This document shows positions 1 to 6,920 of a DNA stretch of 18,538 nt, piece after piece (position 1 is the first letter of the stretch; every line of letters starts with the position of its first letter). Below the pieces are notes generated by a model. It had not been told where the DNA came from. It did not search any database and saw only the letters and a program-made list of their open reading frames with translations. Both the position numbers and the translations under genes were made by a program. The stretch is from an uncultured Eubacteriales bacterium (lineage in GTDB: Bacteria; Bacillota_A; Clostridia; Peptostreptococcales; Anaerovoracaceae): positions 1 to 18,538 of the forward strand of contig CACYHM010000039.1 in NCBI GenBank assembly GCA_902774195.1, read 5' to 3'.

Positions 1-19
1 GTGCGCGGTCTTACTGTTT

Positions 20-601
20 TCAAGCTGCAATATCCTTTTCATCAGTTTTTACGGTCCTGCCGCTTCCGTGCAGCAGACCGGATATCCTCTTGTACAGCAC
101 GAATGTGAGGACAGCGTTGGCGCCCGACTTCACCAGGTTGAACGGGATGATCACGGTAGGGATCATCGCAGCGACAGCTGACCTCGGAGCTCCCATGTAT
201 ACAGGAGTCACGATGAGGTTCATGATGCACATCACGATCACCGAGATGATCACGCCTGTGATCAGCGCCTTTACAGCAGTCTTTTTGGTCTTTTTGCGGC
301 GGTACATGACGCCGATCGCCACTGCCACGATGCCCGTAGCCACAAAGTGCATCAGGAACCCGTACAGTCCGTCGCCTCCGAGCCCGAATGCCTGTATGAG
401 GCACACTACCAGGGTCACTATGAGTCCTTCGACCGGTCCGTACGCGAACGCCGTGATGTAGATAGGCACATCGGCCGGATCGTACACAAGGAAAGGCGCC
501 GCAGGCCATGGTATCCTTACGATCAGCAGCAGCACGACAGATACTGCAGTCATCATCGCCAGTTTGGCGAGCTTTTCAGTAGTAAATTTGCTTTGGTTCA
601 T
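20..601 (-). CDS. ribU: ECF transporter S component, riboflavin type (RibU-like)
   Basis: Substrate-binding membrane subunit of an energy-coupling factor transporter, probably taking up riboflavin. The 193-residue protein is nearly all hydrophobic with about five or six membrane segments. It has the RibU-like DPADVP motif after the first segment and an FNLVKSGAN motif before the last. I place the start at the ATG at 601 because AGGAGG (611-616) sits 9 nt upstream. An in-frame ATG at 646 would add 15 residues but has no such site. The FMN riboswitch just upstream supports riboflavin as the substrate. The shared EcfA/A'/T energising subunits are not in the window, which is normal for group II ECF systems. 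Family assignment is firm; substrate is inferred from motif and riboswitch together. Confidence 0.9.
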   Translation of the reverse strand: MNQSKFTTEKLAKLAMMTAVSVVLLLIVRIPWPAAPFLVYDPADVPIYITAFAYGPVEGLIVTLVVCLIQAFGLGGDGLYGFLMHFVATGIVAVAIGVMYRRKKTKKTAVKALITGVIISVIVMCIMNLIVTPVYMGAPRSAVAAMIPTVIIPFNLVKSGANAVLTFVLYKRISGLLHGSGRTVKTDEKDIAA

Positions 602-650
602 AACAGTTTTCCTCCTCTTGATGAACGGGTGGAATCTGTCAGGCATTAAT

Positions 651-678
651 AATGGCCCTGAAGCTAGTCAAGGCCATT
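651..678 (-). promoter_or_regulatory. Hairpin between FMN riboswitch and ribU (likely expression platform)
   Basis: Read on the minus strand, AATGGCCTTGA, loop CTAGCT and TCAGGGCCATT form an 11-bp stem with one G-U pair. It lies 21 nt downstream of the aptamer and 34 nt before the ribU ribosome site. The 3' flank is ATTATTAAT, not a true U-tract, so it is a weak terminator at best. It could be the element switched by FMN binding. Confidence 0.6.
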
Positions 679-699
679 CATCACAAATCTCACTTGCAA

Positions 700-820
700 T
701 GTTTCTTTCATCCGGACTATACCGTCGGTACCGGATTCTCACCGGTTCGGCCTGATGGCTCGCGGACTTAAGCACTTACGCTATCACCGCCGGTGTGGAC
801 TTTCACCACGCCCTGAAACA
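700..820 (-). promoter_or_regulatory. FMN riboswitch (RFN element)
   Basis: The conserved RFN blocks occur in order on the minus strand: GGTGAAAGTCCACACCGGCGG, then CCGCGAG, GAGAATCCGGTACCGAC and GGTATAGTCCGGATGAAAG. A closing P1 helix can form between TGTTTC (820-815) and GAAACA (705-700). FMN binding normally turns off the downstream riboflavin gene, here ribU. The aptamer begins 23 nt after the pepV stop, so its promoter must lie in the end of pepV or just after it. I see no convincing -35/-10 pair there. Confidence 0.95.
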
Positions 821-843
821 GATTATTGGGATATAACGGTAGT

Positions 844-2274
844 TTATTCGCAACAGAGGGCGAATATCGAGTCAGCGTAGATATGAGCCATCTTCATCAG
901 AGACTCGACGCTGATCTTTTCGTCCGCCTGGTGCATCGTGTTGTCTTCGCCCGGGAACAGGGCCCCGAAAGCGATTATATTGCCTATCATTTTAGCATAT
1001 GTGCCGCCCCCTGTCGTGAGCGGTTTCGATTCGTGATCGCCCGTGTTCTTTCTGTAGGATTCGAGCATGGTGATCAATTCCGGATCGTCAGGCTCAACGT
1101 AGATAGGCTCAAACACCGACCTGGTGACTATGCCGACGCGTCCGGAACCGAGGACCTCCTCCATGGCTCCGGTGACCTCTTCGGCAGTGCAGCTCACCGG
1201 ATATCTTATGTTTACGGTGAGCGTAGCGATCTCTTCGTTTATATTAGCGAGTCCGACGTTAAAAATCAATGGTCCGGACGGCTTATCCTCGCAATAACAG
1301 CCCATTCTCTCCCCGTGCAGGTCGAATCCGATCCTCTCGTTGTAGAACGCTATGAACTCGTTGAGTTCTTCGTTGGCGAAACCTATCCTGCTCAGGAAGT
1401 CCATGAGTATGCTGACCGCGTTGAGACCAAGTTCCGGACGAGCTCCGTGGGCCGCGACTCCTTCAGCCTCTATCACGAGCGCGCTGCCCTGCTTTTTCGT
1501 CTTCAGTTTGTGGCCTGTCTCTTCAGCGTAAAGTCCCGCTCTGTCAGAGATGAGATCATACTGCTCTTTGCTGCCCGAGATGACCGCCCTGGCGTTCGCC
1601 GGGACAGCATTCGGCGCCGTGCCGCCCTCGAGCTTTGTAAGCCTCAGAGCGTCCTTTGCCGGCTTCGTCGTAAACTTCTGGGCGAGTTCGAATATCATTA
1701 TGCCCATCTCGCCGTTGACAAGAGGAAACCTTCCGTCGGGAGTGAATCCGGATTCCGGCTTGCCGCAGCTTTCGAGGTAATGTTCTGAACTCAGATCTCC
1801 GCTCTCCTCATCGAGACCGAGGACCAGCCTTATGTTCCTGCGGGGAACGATCCCGGCATCTTTTATCGCTTTCATGGCGTACAGGCACGCCACGACCGGG
1901 CCCTTGTCGTCGGATGTTCCTCTGCCGTACAGGATGCCGTCCTTTTCGGTCATGACGAAAGGATCACCTGTCCATCCGCTTCCTTCAGGCATCACATCAA
2001 GATGGCCCACGATGCCGAAGTATCCGTCCCCTCCTTCCGGAGCGCTGTACTGTATATAGCCCGCGTAGTTGTCGTCGTTGAACACATCAAAGCCCATCTC
2101 TTCGCCGGTCTTCAGCATGTGTTCGAGCGCGTCCTGAACGCCCTTGCCGAAAGGATATACCTCGCCGTCAGCAGTCCTTACAGCTTCACTGTTCACGCTT
2201 GGACAGCTGATCGATTCGCCGAGTGTTTTGATGATCTCTTCCCTGTAAGAGTCTAGTTTTTCCGAATAAGTCAT
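844..2274 (-). CDS. pepV: M20-family metallodipeptidase, PepV/Sapep type
   Basis: Cytoplasmic dipeptidase that splits dipeptides, in the PepV (Sapep) branch of the M20/M28 di-metal peptidases. The 476-residue length is normal for PepV. Metal-ligand motifs are visible: GHLDVMPEG (H91, D93), GRGTSDDKGP (about 117-126, D122), LDEESG (acidic pair at 156-157), and HGARPELG in the dimerisation or lid domain. The C-terminal GGGTYAKM stretch also fits the family. The ATG shares one base with the stop of the preceding binding-protein gene (TGATG), so translation is probably coupled. A weak AGAGG lies about 8 nt upstream. Next to an amino-acid-type binding lipoprotein, a role in using peptides is plausible but not shown. 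Confidence 0.92.
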   Translation of the reverse strand: MTYSEKLDSYREEIIKTLGESISCPSVNSEAVRTADGEVYPFGKGVQDALEHMLKTGEEMGFDVFNDDNYAGYIQYSAPEGGDGYFGIVGHLDVMPEGSGWTGDPFVMTEKDGILYGRGTSDDKGPVVACLYAMKAIKDAGIVPRRNIRLVLGLDEESGDLSSEHYLESCGKPESGFTPDGRFPLVNGEMGIMIFELAQKFTTKPAKDALRLTKLEGGTAPNAVPANARAVISGSKEQYDLISDRAGLYAEETGHKLKTKKQGSALVIEAEGVAAHGARPELGLNAVSILMDFLSRIGFANEELNEFIAFYNERIGFDLHGERMGCYCEDKPSGPLIFNVGLANINEEIATLTVNIRYPVSCTAEEVTGAMEEVLGSGRVGIVTRSVFEPIYVEPDDPELITMLESYRKNTGDHESKPLTTGGGTYAKMIGNIIAFGALFPGEDNTMHQADEKISVESLMKMAHIYADSIFALCCE

Positions 2275-3575
2275 CAGTAAGCCTCTTGTTCTCCGCTGTT
2301 TTCGATATCCTCGAGCTTTTTCGCTTCAGTCTCGCTCCTAGTCACATATTCCGTGACAGGCTTGCCTCCCTTTATGGTCGAGAGGGTCACCGCTCTGACT
2401 ACGTTGCCCGTATTGTCGAAACTGAACACTCCGGTGGCGCATTTGAGATCTTTGAGATCTCTCAGTCCCGCCCTTATATCGCTGCCGGTCAGCGACTTTG
2501 AATTGTGTATGGCGTTGATGACCAGGAGATATGAATCGTATCCGAGCGCCGCGTTGTCGGTCGGCACGTCATCTACACCGTATCTGTTGGCATATTCGAT
2601 CTGGAACCTCTGGGCCTCTTCGGTCGCGGTATCCGAGGTGTCGTCCGTTTTTGAGAGCACGGATTCGTACGGGAATACCACTTTTATGTTTTTATGTCTG
2701 CCCATCATAGCCACGAACGCGGCATCTCCCCAGTTCCTTGTTCCGAGATAGGTGACATCCGTCATTTTCATCTTTTCAGCCAGAGTAAAGAACGTATCCA
2801 TTTCTTCAGGCCCCATGGAGACGAAGCACGCCTCGGCCCCGGCGGATCTGATCTGCTTCAGGGCATCCTTCATTTCGTCTTCGGTCGGCTGTATCTCCGG
2901 TCTGACCGTGACTGTCCTGTCTCTCTTGCCTCTCAGCTCCTTTATCTTGTCATAGAATCCGTCGAGCAGCGCCGATGTGCTGGTGTCATTCTTTATCGTG
3001 ATGACTCCTATGCTGTCGGCTCCGAGCTTTCTGCAGGCATATTCGGCAAGGCCTTCTCCCATCTGGGAATCTGTCATGCATGCCCTGAAATAGTAATGGC
3101 TGCTCTGCGTTATAAGCGGATTCGTGGCAGACGGAGTGATAGCCGGCACCCTGGCTTCGTCTACATAGTCGGATATCGCCAGCGACGAGGCGTCTCCGGC
3201 GGTTCCGATGATCGCGACAGGCTTCATCTCGAGCAGGGCCTGGATCGCGGTATTTGTAGCGCTTACGGAAGACTGCGTGTCGACCTTGACGAGTTCCACT
3301 TTGTATCCGTCCACGTTATTGTATATGCTGTTGGCAAGTTCGATGCCCTTAAGCTCGGCTATGCCCTTTTCGTGGTATCTTCCCGTCTGAGGTTCTATTA
3401 CACCTATAGTAATGGTCGGTACGGTCTGGCTGGCCGGATCCGGCTTTGTGATATACGTCTGCCTGAAGCTGTTGTATGTGGTACATCCGCACAAAGCAAA
3501 GACCATGCCGGCAGTTAAAGCCGCCAGCAGGACCGTTCTGATATATGATGTTGTTCCGTTCTTTTTCTTACTCAC
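2274..3575 (-). CDS. ABC-type substrate-binding lipoprotein, branched-chain amino acid (LivJ) family
   Basis: Extracellular solute-binding lipoprotein of the type I periplasmic-binding fold (Peripla_BP_6/LivJ). The N-terminus has a basic start (MSKKK), a hydrophobic stretch (about 14-28) and a lipobox-like LCGC with C31 as the acylated cysteine. The mature part opens with TITIGVIEPQTGRY, then GIELANSIYNN and IIGTAGDASSLAISDY, as in LivJ-like proteins. The 433-residue length is normal. The start is a GTG that overlaps the dusB stop region by 8 nt, and the ribosome site is weak. No LivH, LivM, LivG or LivF gene lies nearby, so it is an orphan binding protein here. Ligand unknown; branched-chain or other amino acids or small amides are possible. 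Confidence 0.85.
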   Translation of the reverse strand: MSKKKNGTTSYIRTVLLAALTAGMVFALCGCTTYNSFRQTYITKPDPASQTVPTITIGVIEPQTGRYHEKGIAELKGIELANSIYNNVDGYKVELVKVDTQSSVSATNTAIQALLEMKPVAIIGTAGDASSLAISDYVDEARVPAITPSATNPLITQSSHYYFRACMTDSQMGEGLAEYACRKLGADSIGVITIKNDTSTSALLDGFYDKIKELRGKRDRTVTVRPEIQPTEDEMKDALKQIRSAGAEACFVSMGPEEMDTFFTLAEKMKMTDVTYLGTRNWGDAAFVAMMGRHKNIKVVFPYESVLSKTDDTSDTATEEAQRFQIEYANRYGVDDVPTDNAALGYDSYLLVINAIHNSKSLTGSDIRAGLRDLKDLKCATGVFSFDNTGNVVRAVTLSTIKGGKPVTEYVTRSETEAKKLEDIENSGEQEAY

Positions 3576-4527
3576 CGATGCTTTCTCTTATCACGCGGGC
3601 CATCTCATCGAGACCCGCTATATCGTTAGAGCTCCTTCTCAGAGCTGCCGCTCCGGGCAGTCCCTTAGTGTAGCGCGTTATATACTTTCTGAATTCCCTG
3701 ACTCCTGTGTACTCGCCTTTCAGCTCGCAGAGCATCTCAAGATGCCTTATCATCATGGCCTTTCTCTCAGCCGCCGGCGGAGCAGGCGGGACCGGTTCTC
3801 CCCTGTATGCGCAGTCAAGCTCCCTGAATATCCATGGATTTCCGAGAGCTCCGCGGCCTATCATGACCATGTCGCAGCCTGTCTCCGCGAGCATGCTCAT
3901 GCCCTCTTCGGCAGTGGTGACATCGCCGCTTGCGATCACAGGCACCGACACGCTTTCCTTTACTTTTCTAATTATGTCCCTGTCTACTGTACCGCTGTAG
4001 TACTGGCCGCGCGTCCTGCCATGAACGGCTACCGCTGCGCAGCCGCCTTCTTCGGCGGCTTTTGCCACCTCAGGAGCATTGACCGCATCTTCGGTGAATC
4101 CCTTTCTTATCTTGACCGTCACGGGCTTTGAGGACGCGGACACTGCAGCCCTGACTATCTCGTACACAAGGTCCGGATCTCTCATCAGAGCAGATCCGTC
4201 TCCGGAGCGCACCACCTTCGGCACGGGGCAGCCCATGTTTATGTCGAGCACCCTGTTCGGAAGGCTGTCGAGCTCCCTCGCGGCATATGCCATCACCTCG
4301 GGTTCGCTACCGAATATCTGTATCGCAGTCGGGCCGGCGTTCTCGGGTATGTATGTCAGTCTGCTCGTCTTGCTGCCGCCGTAGTACAGACCCTTGGCGC
4401 TCACCATCTCGGTATAGGTAAGTGAAGCGCCCTGCTCTTCGCAAAGCGTACGCATCACTGCGTCGGTAAAGCCCGCCATCGGAGCCAGCAGCCAGGGATT
4501 CTTCAGTTTAAGGTCGCCTATGTTCAT
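3568..4527 (-). CDS. dusB: tRNA-dihydrouridine synthase, DusB type
   Basis: Flavin enzyme that reduces uridines to dihydrouridine in tRNA. The TIM-barrel domain shows the FMN-site motif LAPMAGFTD (about 14-22), the catalytic-cysteine motif DINMGCPVPKV (C100), the VKIRKGF strand, the VHGRTRGQYYSG loop and the phosphate-binding VIASGD and MIGRGALGNPWIF motifs. The 319-residue length matches DusB. The helical RNA-binding domain follows (about 240-319). It starts 12 nt after the coaX stop. I see no strong ribosome site, so it may rely on coupling. Its 3' end overlaps the next gene by 8 nt. coaX and dusB lie close together in many Firmicutes. Confidence 0.95.
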   Translation of the reverse strand: MNIGDLKLKNPWLLAPMAGFTDAVMRTLCEEQGASLTYTEMVSAKGLYYGGSKTSRLTYIPENAGPTAIQIFGSEPEVMAYAARELDSLPNRVLDINMGCPVPKVVRSGDGSALMRDPDLVYEIVRAAVSASSKPVTVKIRKGFTEDAVNAPEVAKAAEEGGCAAVAVHGRTRGQYYSGTVDRDIIRKVKESVSVPVIASGDVTTAEEGMSMLAETGCDMVMIGRGALGNPWIFRELDCAYRGEPVPPAPPAAERKAMMIRHLEMLCELKGEYTGVREFRKYITRYTKGLPGAAALRRSSNDIAGLDEMARVIRESIGE

Positions 4528-4539
4528 GTAAAAGCAGTA

Positions 4540-5355
4540 TCAGTCCTGCAGGACCCTCTTCTTGTTGAGGCCCCTGTTCTTTTCGTGGATCATCTGGAGT
4601 CCGTCGAGCGTGAGCCTTCTGTCGATCTCATCGATACAGGATACTCCGCTCTCGACCATGGTCGCCATTCCGCCTGTAGCCACTACCTTTATGTCTTCGG
4701 GACGGCACCCGAGCTCGCTGCACATCTCCTGTTTCATGCCCTTCACCATGTGCTCGGTAAAGCCCATGTGTCCGTAGATAAGTCCGGATCTCATGCCTTC
4801 GCTCGTGTTTCTTGCGATGAAGCTTCCCGGTATCTCAAGATCGACATTCGGCAGTTTAGCGGTGTGCTCGAAAAGCGCCGCAGCCTGTGTCTTGATCCCC
4901 GGCGCTATCGCGCCTCCGAGAAACTCTCCGTCCGCCGAAACGCACGAGAAAGTGGTCGCGGTCCCGAAGTCTATGACGATGAGGTTGCCGCCGTATCTGG
5001 TATGTGCTGCGACCGCATTCACGATACGGTCTGCGCCGAGCTGTCGCGGATCATCGTATCTGACCTTGATCCCGGTCTTGATGCCCTGCTCGACTACGAT
5101 AGGGTTCTTGTCGTAGTATTTGAGACACATATGCTCGAGCGTGAACAGAAGCGACGGGACTACAGACGATATGATCACATCGTCTATGTCTTCCGGACCG
5201 ATATCCGCGTATCTGAACATCGAATTGATGATGGTGCCGTACTCGTCGGCAGATCTGTTGTTGTCGGTCGCGAGTCTCCAGCTCTCAACGAGCCTGTCGC
5301 CCTCGAATACTCCGAGCACAATGTTGGTGTTGCCCACATCTATCGCAAGCAGCAT
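4540..5355 (-). CDS. coaX: Type III pantothenate kinase
   Basis: First enzyme of coenzyme A synthesis; phosphorylates pantothenate in the cytoplasm. It belongs to the ASKHA fold and needs a monovalent cation. Motifs: N-terminal phosphate loop LLAIDVGNTN (D6), central GADRIVNAVAA (about 107-117) that binds pantothenate, IDFGTATTFSCVS with the second nucleotide-binding aspartate, and EFLGGAIAPGI. Length 271 is typical of CoaX (about 255-275). The ATG lies 1 nt after the pucR stop, with a GGAGG inside the end of pucR, so the genes form one transcript. Its place near ftsH matches the Bacillus ftsH-coaX order. Confidence 0.97.
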   Translation of the reverse strand: MLLAIDVGNTNIVLGVFEGDRLVESWRLATDNNRSADEYGTIINSMFRYADIGPEDIDDVIISSVVPSLLFTLEHMCLKYYDKNPIVVEQGIKTGIKVRYDDPRQLGADRIVNAVAAHTRYGGNLIVIDFGTATTFSCVSADGEFLGGAIAPGIKTQAAALFEHTAKLPNVDLEIPGSFIARNTSEGMRSGLIYGHMGFTEHMVKGMKQEMCSELGCRPEDIKVVATGGMATMVESGVSCIDEIDRRLTLDGLQMIHEKNRGLNKKRVLQD

Positions 5356-5356
5356 A

Positions 5357-6874
5357 TCAGTCTTCCTCCAGTCTCTTAAGCGCGAGCGCCATCGTGAGTC
5401 CCGGGATCACCCGGTTCGCCGTCATCTCCGCGCCGAGTATCTCGTTGGCTTTCTTGAGCCTGTACTGCACGGTATTGTTATGTATGTTCATGAATTCGGC
5501 TGTCTTGTTGCTGTTCATGCCCGCATCGAGCACGAATGTGGACAGCGTATCTATGAGCATCCTTCCCTTGTTGCGTGAAACTTCTCTTTCGAAAGGCTCC
5601 AGAAGGTCCAGATACATCTTTCTCTGCAGCTGCGACCCGGTCTGCATGTATACGCAGTCGCTCACCATGGAGATCTCGTACTTGGAGAACACTCTCTTGA
5701 ACGGGAATATCTTCTCCATGTATCTGCCTGTCTTGTTTATCATCTTGAAGCCGTCTACGCAGGTCTCGAGCTTTTCCATTCCGGTGATGTGGAATATCCT
5801 CTCTTCTCTGCAGACCGCCTTGAGTTCATCGAACATCGCTAAGCAGGCGTTCTTGACCTCGATGCCTCTCTCCTGTCCGTCCTCGACGTATACGATCCCG
5901 TAGATCTCTTCTGCTTCCTTTGTTACCAGAAGACCGAAGCCGGAACTCTTTCTGTGCCTGTCGAGTATCTCGAGGAATCTTTCCTGATCATCATGCGCGT
6001 CCTTGATATAAAAGGCGCTGGTGAACTGCATGCCGCGAAGGCCCGACTCGTCGAGCAGCGTATGGCAGAACGAGATATCGCCCCTGACTGCGGACTTTAT
6101 GAATTCTGCTCTCGAATCCCTGTCCGGAGTGTACTTCCACATGCCGATAGCGAGTTCTATGGTCTGAGCGAGCTTGCTCATCTCGGCAGCCGAATACTCG
6201 TCCTCGTTGTCGACTATGACCAGTATATATCTGCTGTCCTTGATATTGATGAAGCCCCAGTATGTCACGACGCTTTCGATCTCGACGCGTGTGAATCCGT
6301 TCATGTTGAACGCATCGAGCTTCCGTGCCGCCTGTACCGCATCCTCGATCTTTACAAGATGTCTTGTCTCTACAGTCAGGATGGTATTGAACTCCTCCGT
6401 CATCAGCACTACCTGATAGTCGTTGTTCATCGCCGCCTCGCGCAGCGCCGCAGGGAAACTGCTGTGCTTTTCGAAGTTGAGCAGATGATAGATCGAGTTG
6501 TTGAGTATATTGTCGCTGTAGTTCTCTCCGTAGAGTATCTTGTCGAGCACCTGCTCGATCAGCATAGAATAGGTGACATTGCCGTTGTCTGAGATGGTTA
6601 TGAGAGGCAGGCCCGCGCTTTCGGCCGCACGAATGACAGCCGGAGCGATATCGGTCACCCCTTTTTCGTTCAGATATACGACAAGAGCGCTGATCCCTTT
6701 TTTGCCCAGCGCGGTCACAGCCGCCTTCTGCGCCTCAATGTCGTCTCTGCTCGTCCAGAAGTGAGTGATGACCATCTGTTCGCTGATTCCGTTTCTCTCT
6801 ACGCCCATGCCGAGGTCGTCCTCGTCCAGGACTGAGACGCTCCTCACGCGCCTTGAGGCTTCCTCTGAAAGCAT
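5357..6874 (-). CDS. PucR/CdaR-family transcriptional regulator, N-terminus disrupted
   Basis: Regulator with an N-terminal PucR ligand domain (about 1-120), a middle GGDEF-like region and a C-terminal PucR helix-turn-helix. The last is clear in STFVLDAGMNSNKTAEF, then MNIHNNTVQYRLKKANEIL near the end. The 505-residue reading frame begins at an ATG with no ribosome site and with an in-frame TAA seven codons upstream. Family members start with a segment like MxITVKDLLxLPxLKG. That segment exists here in another frame from an ATG at 6908, preceded by GGAG. The expected link between it and RRVRSVSVLDEDD is about 8-9 residues short and out of frame. Either the gene is 5'-damaged, or it makes a shortened protein by coupled reinitiation at 6874. 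Effector and targets unknown. It sits between ftsH and coaX. Confidence 0.8.
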   Translation of the reverse strand: MLSEEASRRVRSVSVLDEDDLGMGVERNGISEQMVITHFWTSRDDIEAQKAAVTALGKKGISALVVYLNEKGVTDIAPAVIRAAESAGLPLITISDNGNVTYSMLIEQVLDKILYGENYSDNILNNSIYHLLNFEKHSSFPAALREAAMNNDYQVVLMTEEFNTILTVETRHLVKIEDAVQAARKLDAFNMNGFTRVEIESVVTYWGFINIKDSRYILVIVDNEDEYSAAEMSKLAQTIELAIGMWKYTPDRDSRAEFIKSAVRGDISFCHTLLDESGLRGMQFTSAFYIKDAHDDQERFLEILDRHRKSSGFGLLVTKEAEEIYGIVYVEDGQERGIEVKNACLAMFDELKAVCREERIFHITGMEKLETCVDGFKMINKTGRYMEKIFPFKRVFSKYEISMVSDCVYMQTGSQLQRKMYLDLLEPFEREVSRNKGRMLIDTLSTFVLDAGMNSNKTAEFMNIHNNTVQYRLKKANEILGAEMTANRVIPGLTMALALKRLEED

Positions 6875-6908
6875 CCAGTTTAAGGCAGTCGTTTACACTT
6901 ATCTTCAT
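6735..6908 (-). pseudogene. Out-of-frame original 5' end of the PucR-family gene
   Basis: A 57-codon frame from an ATG at 6908, 12 nt after the ftsH stop and with GGAG about 7 nt upstream. Its first 17 residues (MKISVNDCLKLDAFRGS, 6908-6858) match the canonical PucR N-terminus in kind and position. After that the frame becomes Arg-rich nonsense and stops at 6735-6737. The regulator continues in the +1 frame from about 6853. I read it as the displaced start of the downstream gene rather than a separate small protein. Confidence 0.65.
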
Positions 6909-6920
6909 TGAGATTCTCCG

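Noticed and set aside
602..646. Upstream start for ribU at 646
   Set aside because: It lies between the riboswitch hairpin and the AGGAGG that serves the ATG at 601, and the added residues are charged and unlike RibU.
826..1788. Long open frame on the plus strand opposite pepV
   Set aside because: It is antisense to a well-supported peptidase, has no recognisable domain or ribosome site, and its composition is what codon bias of the opposite strand produces.
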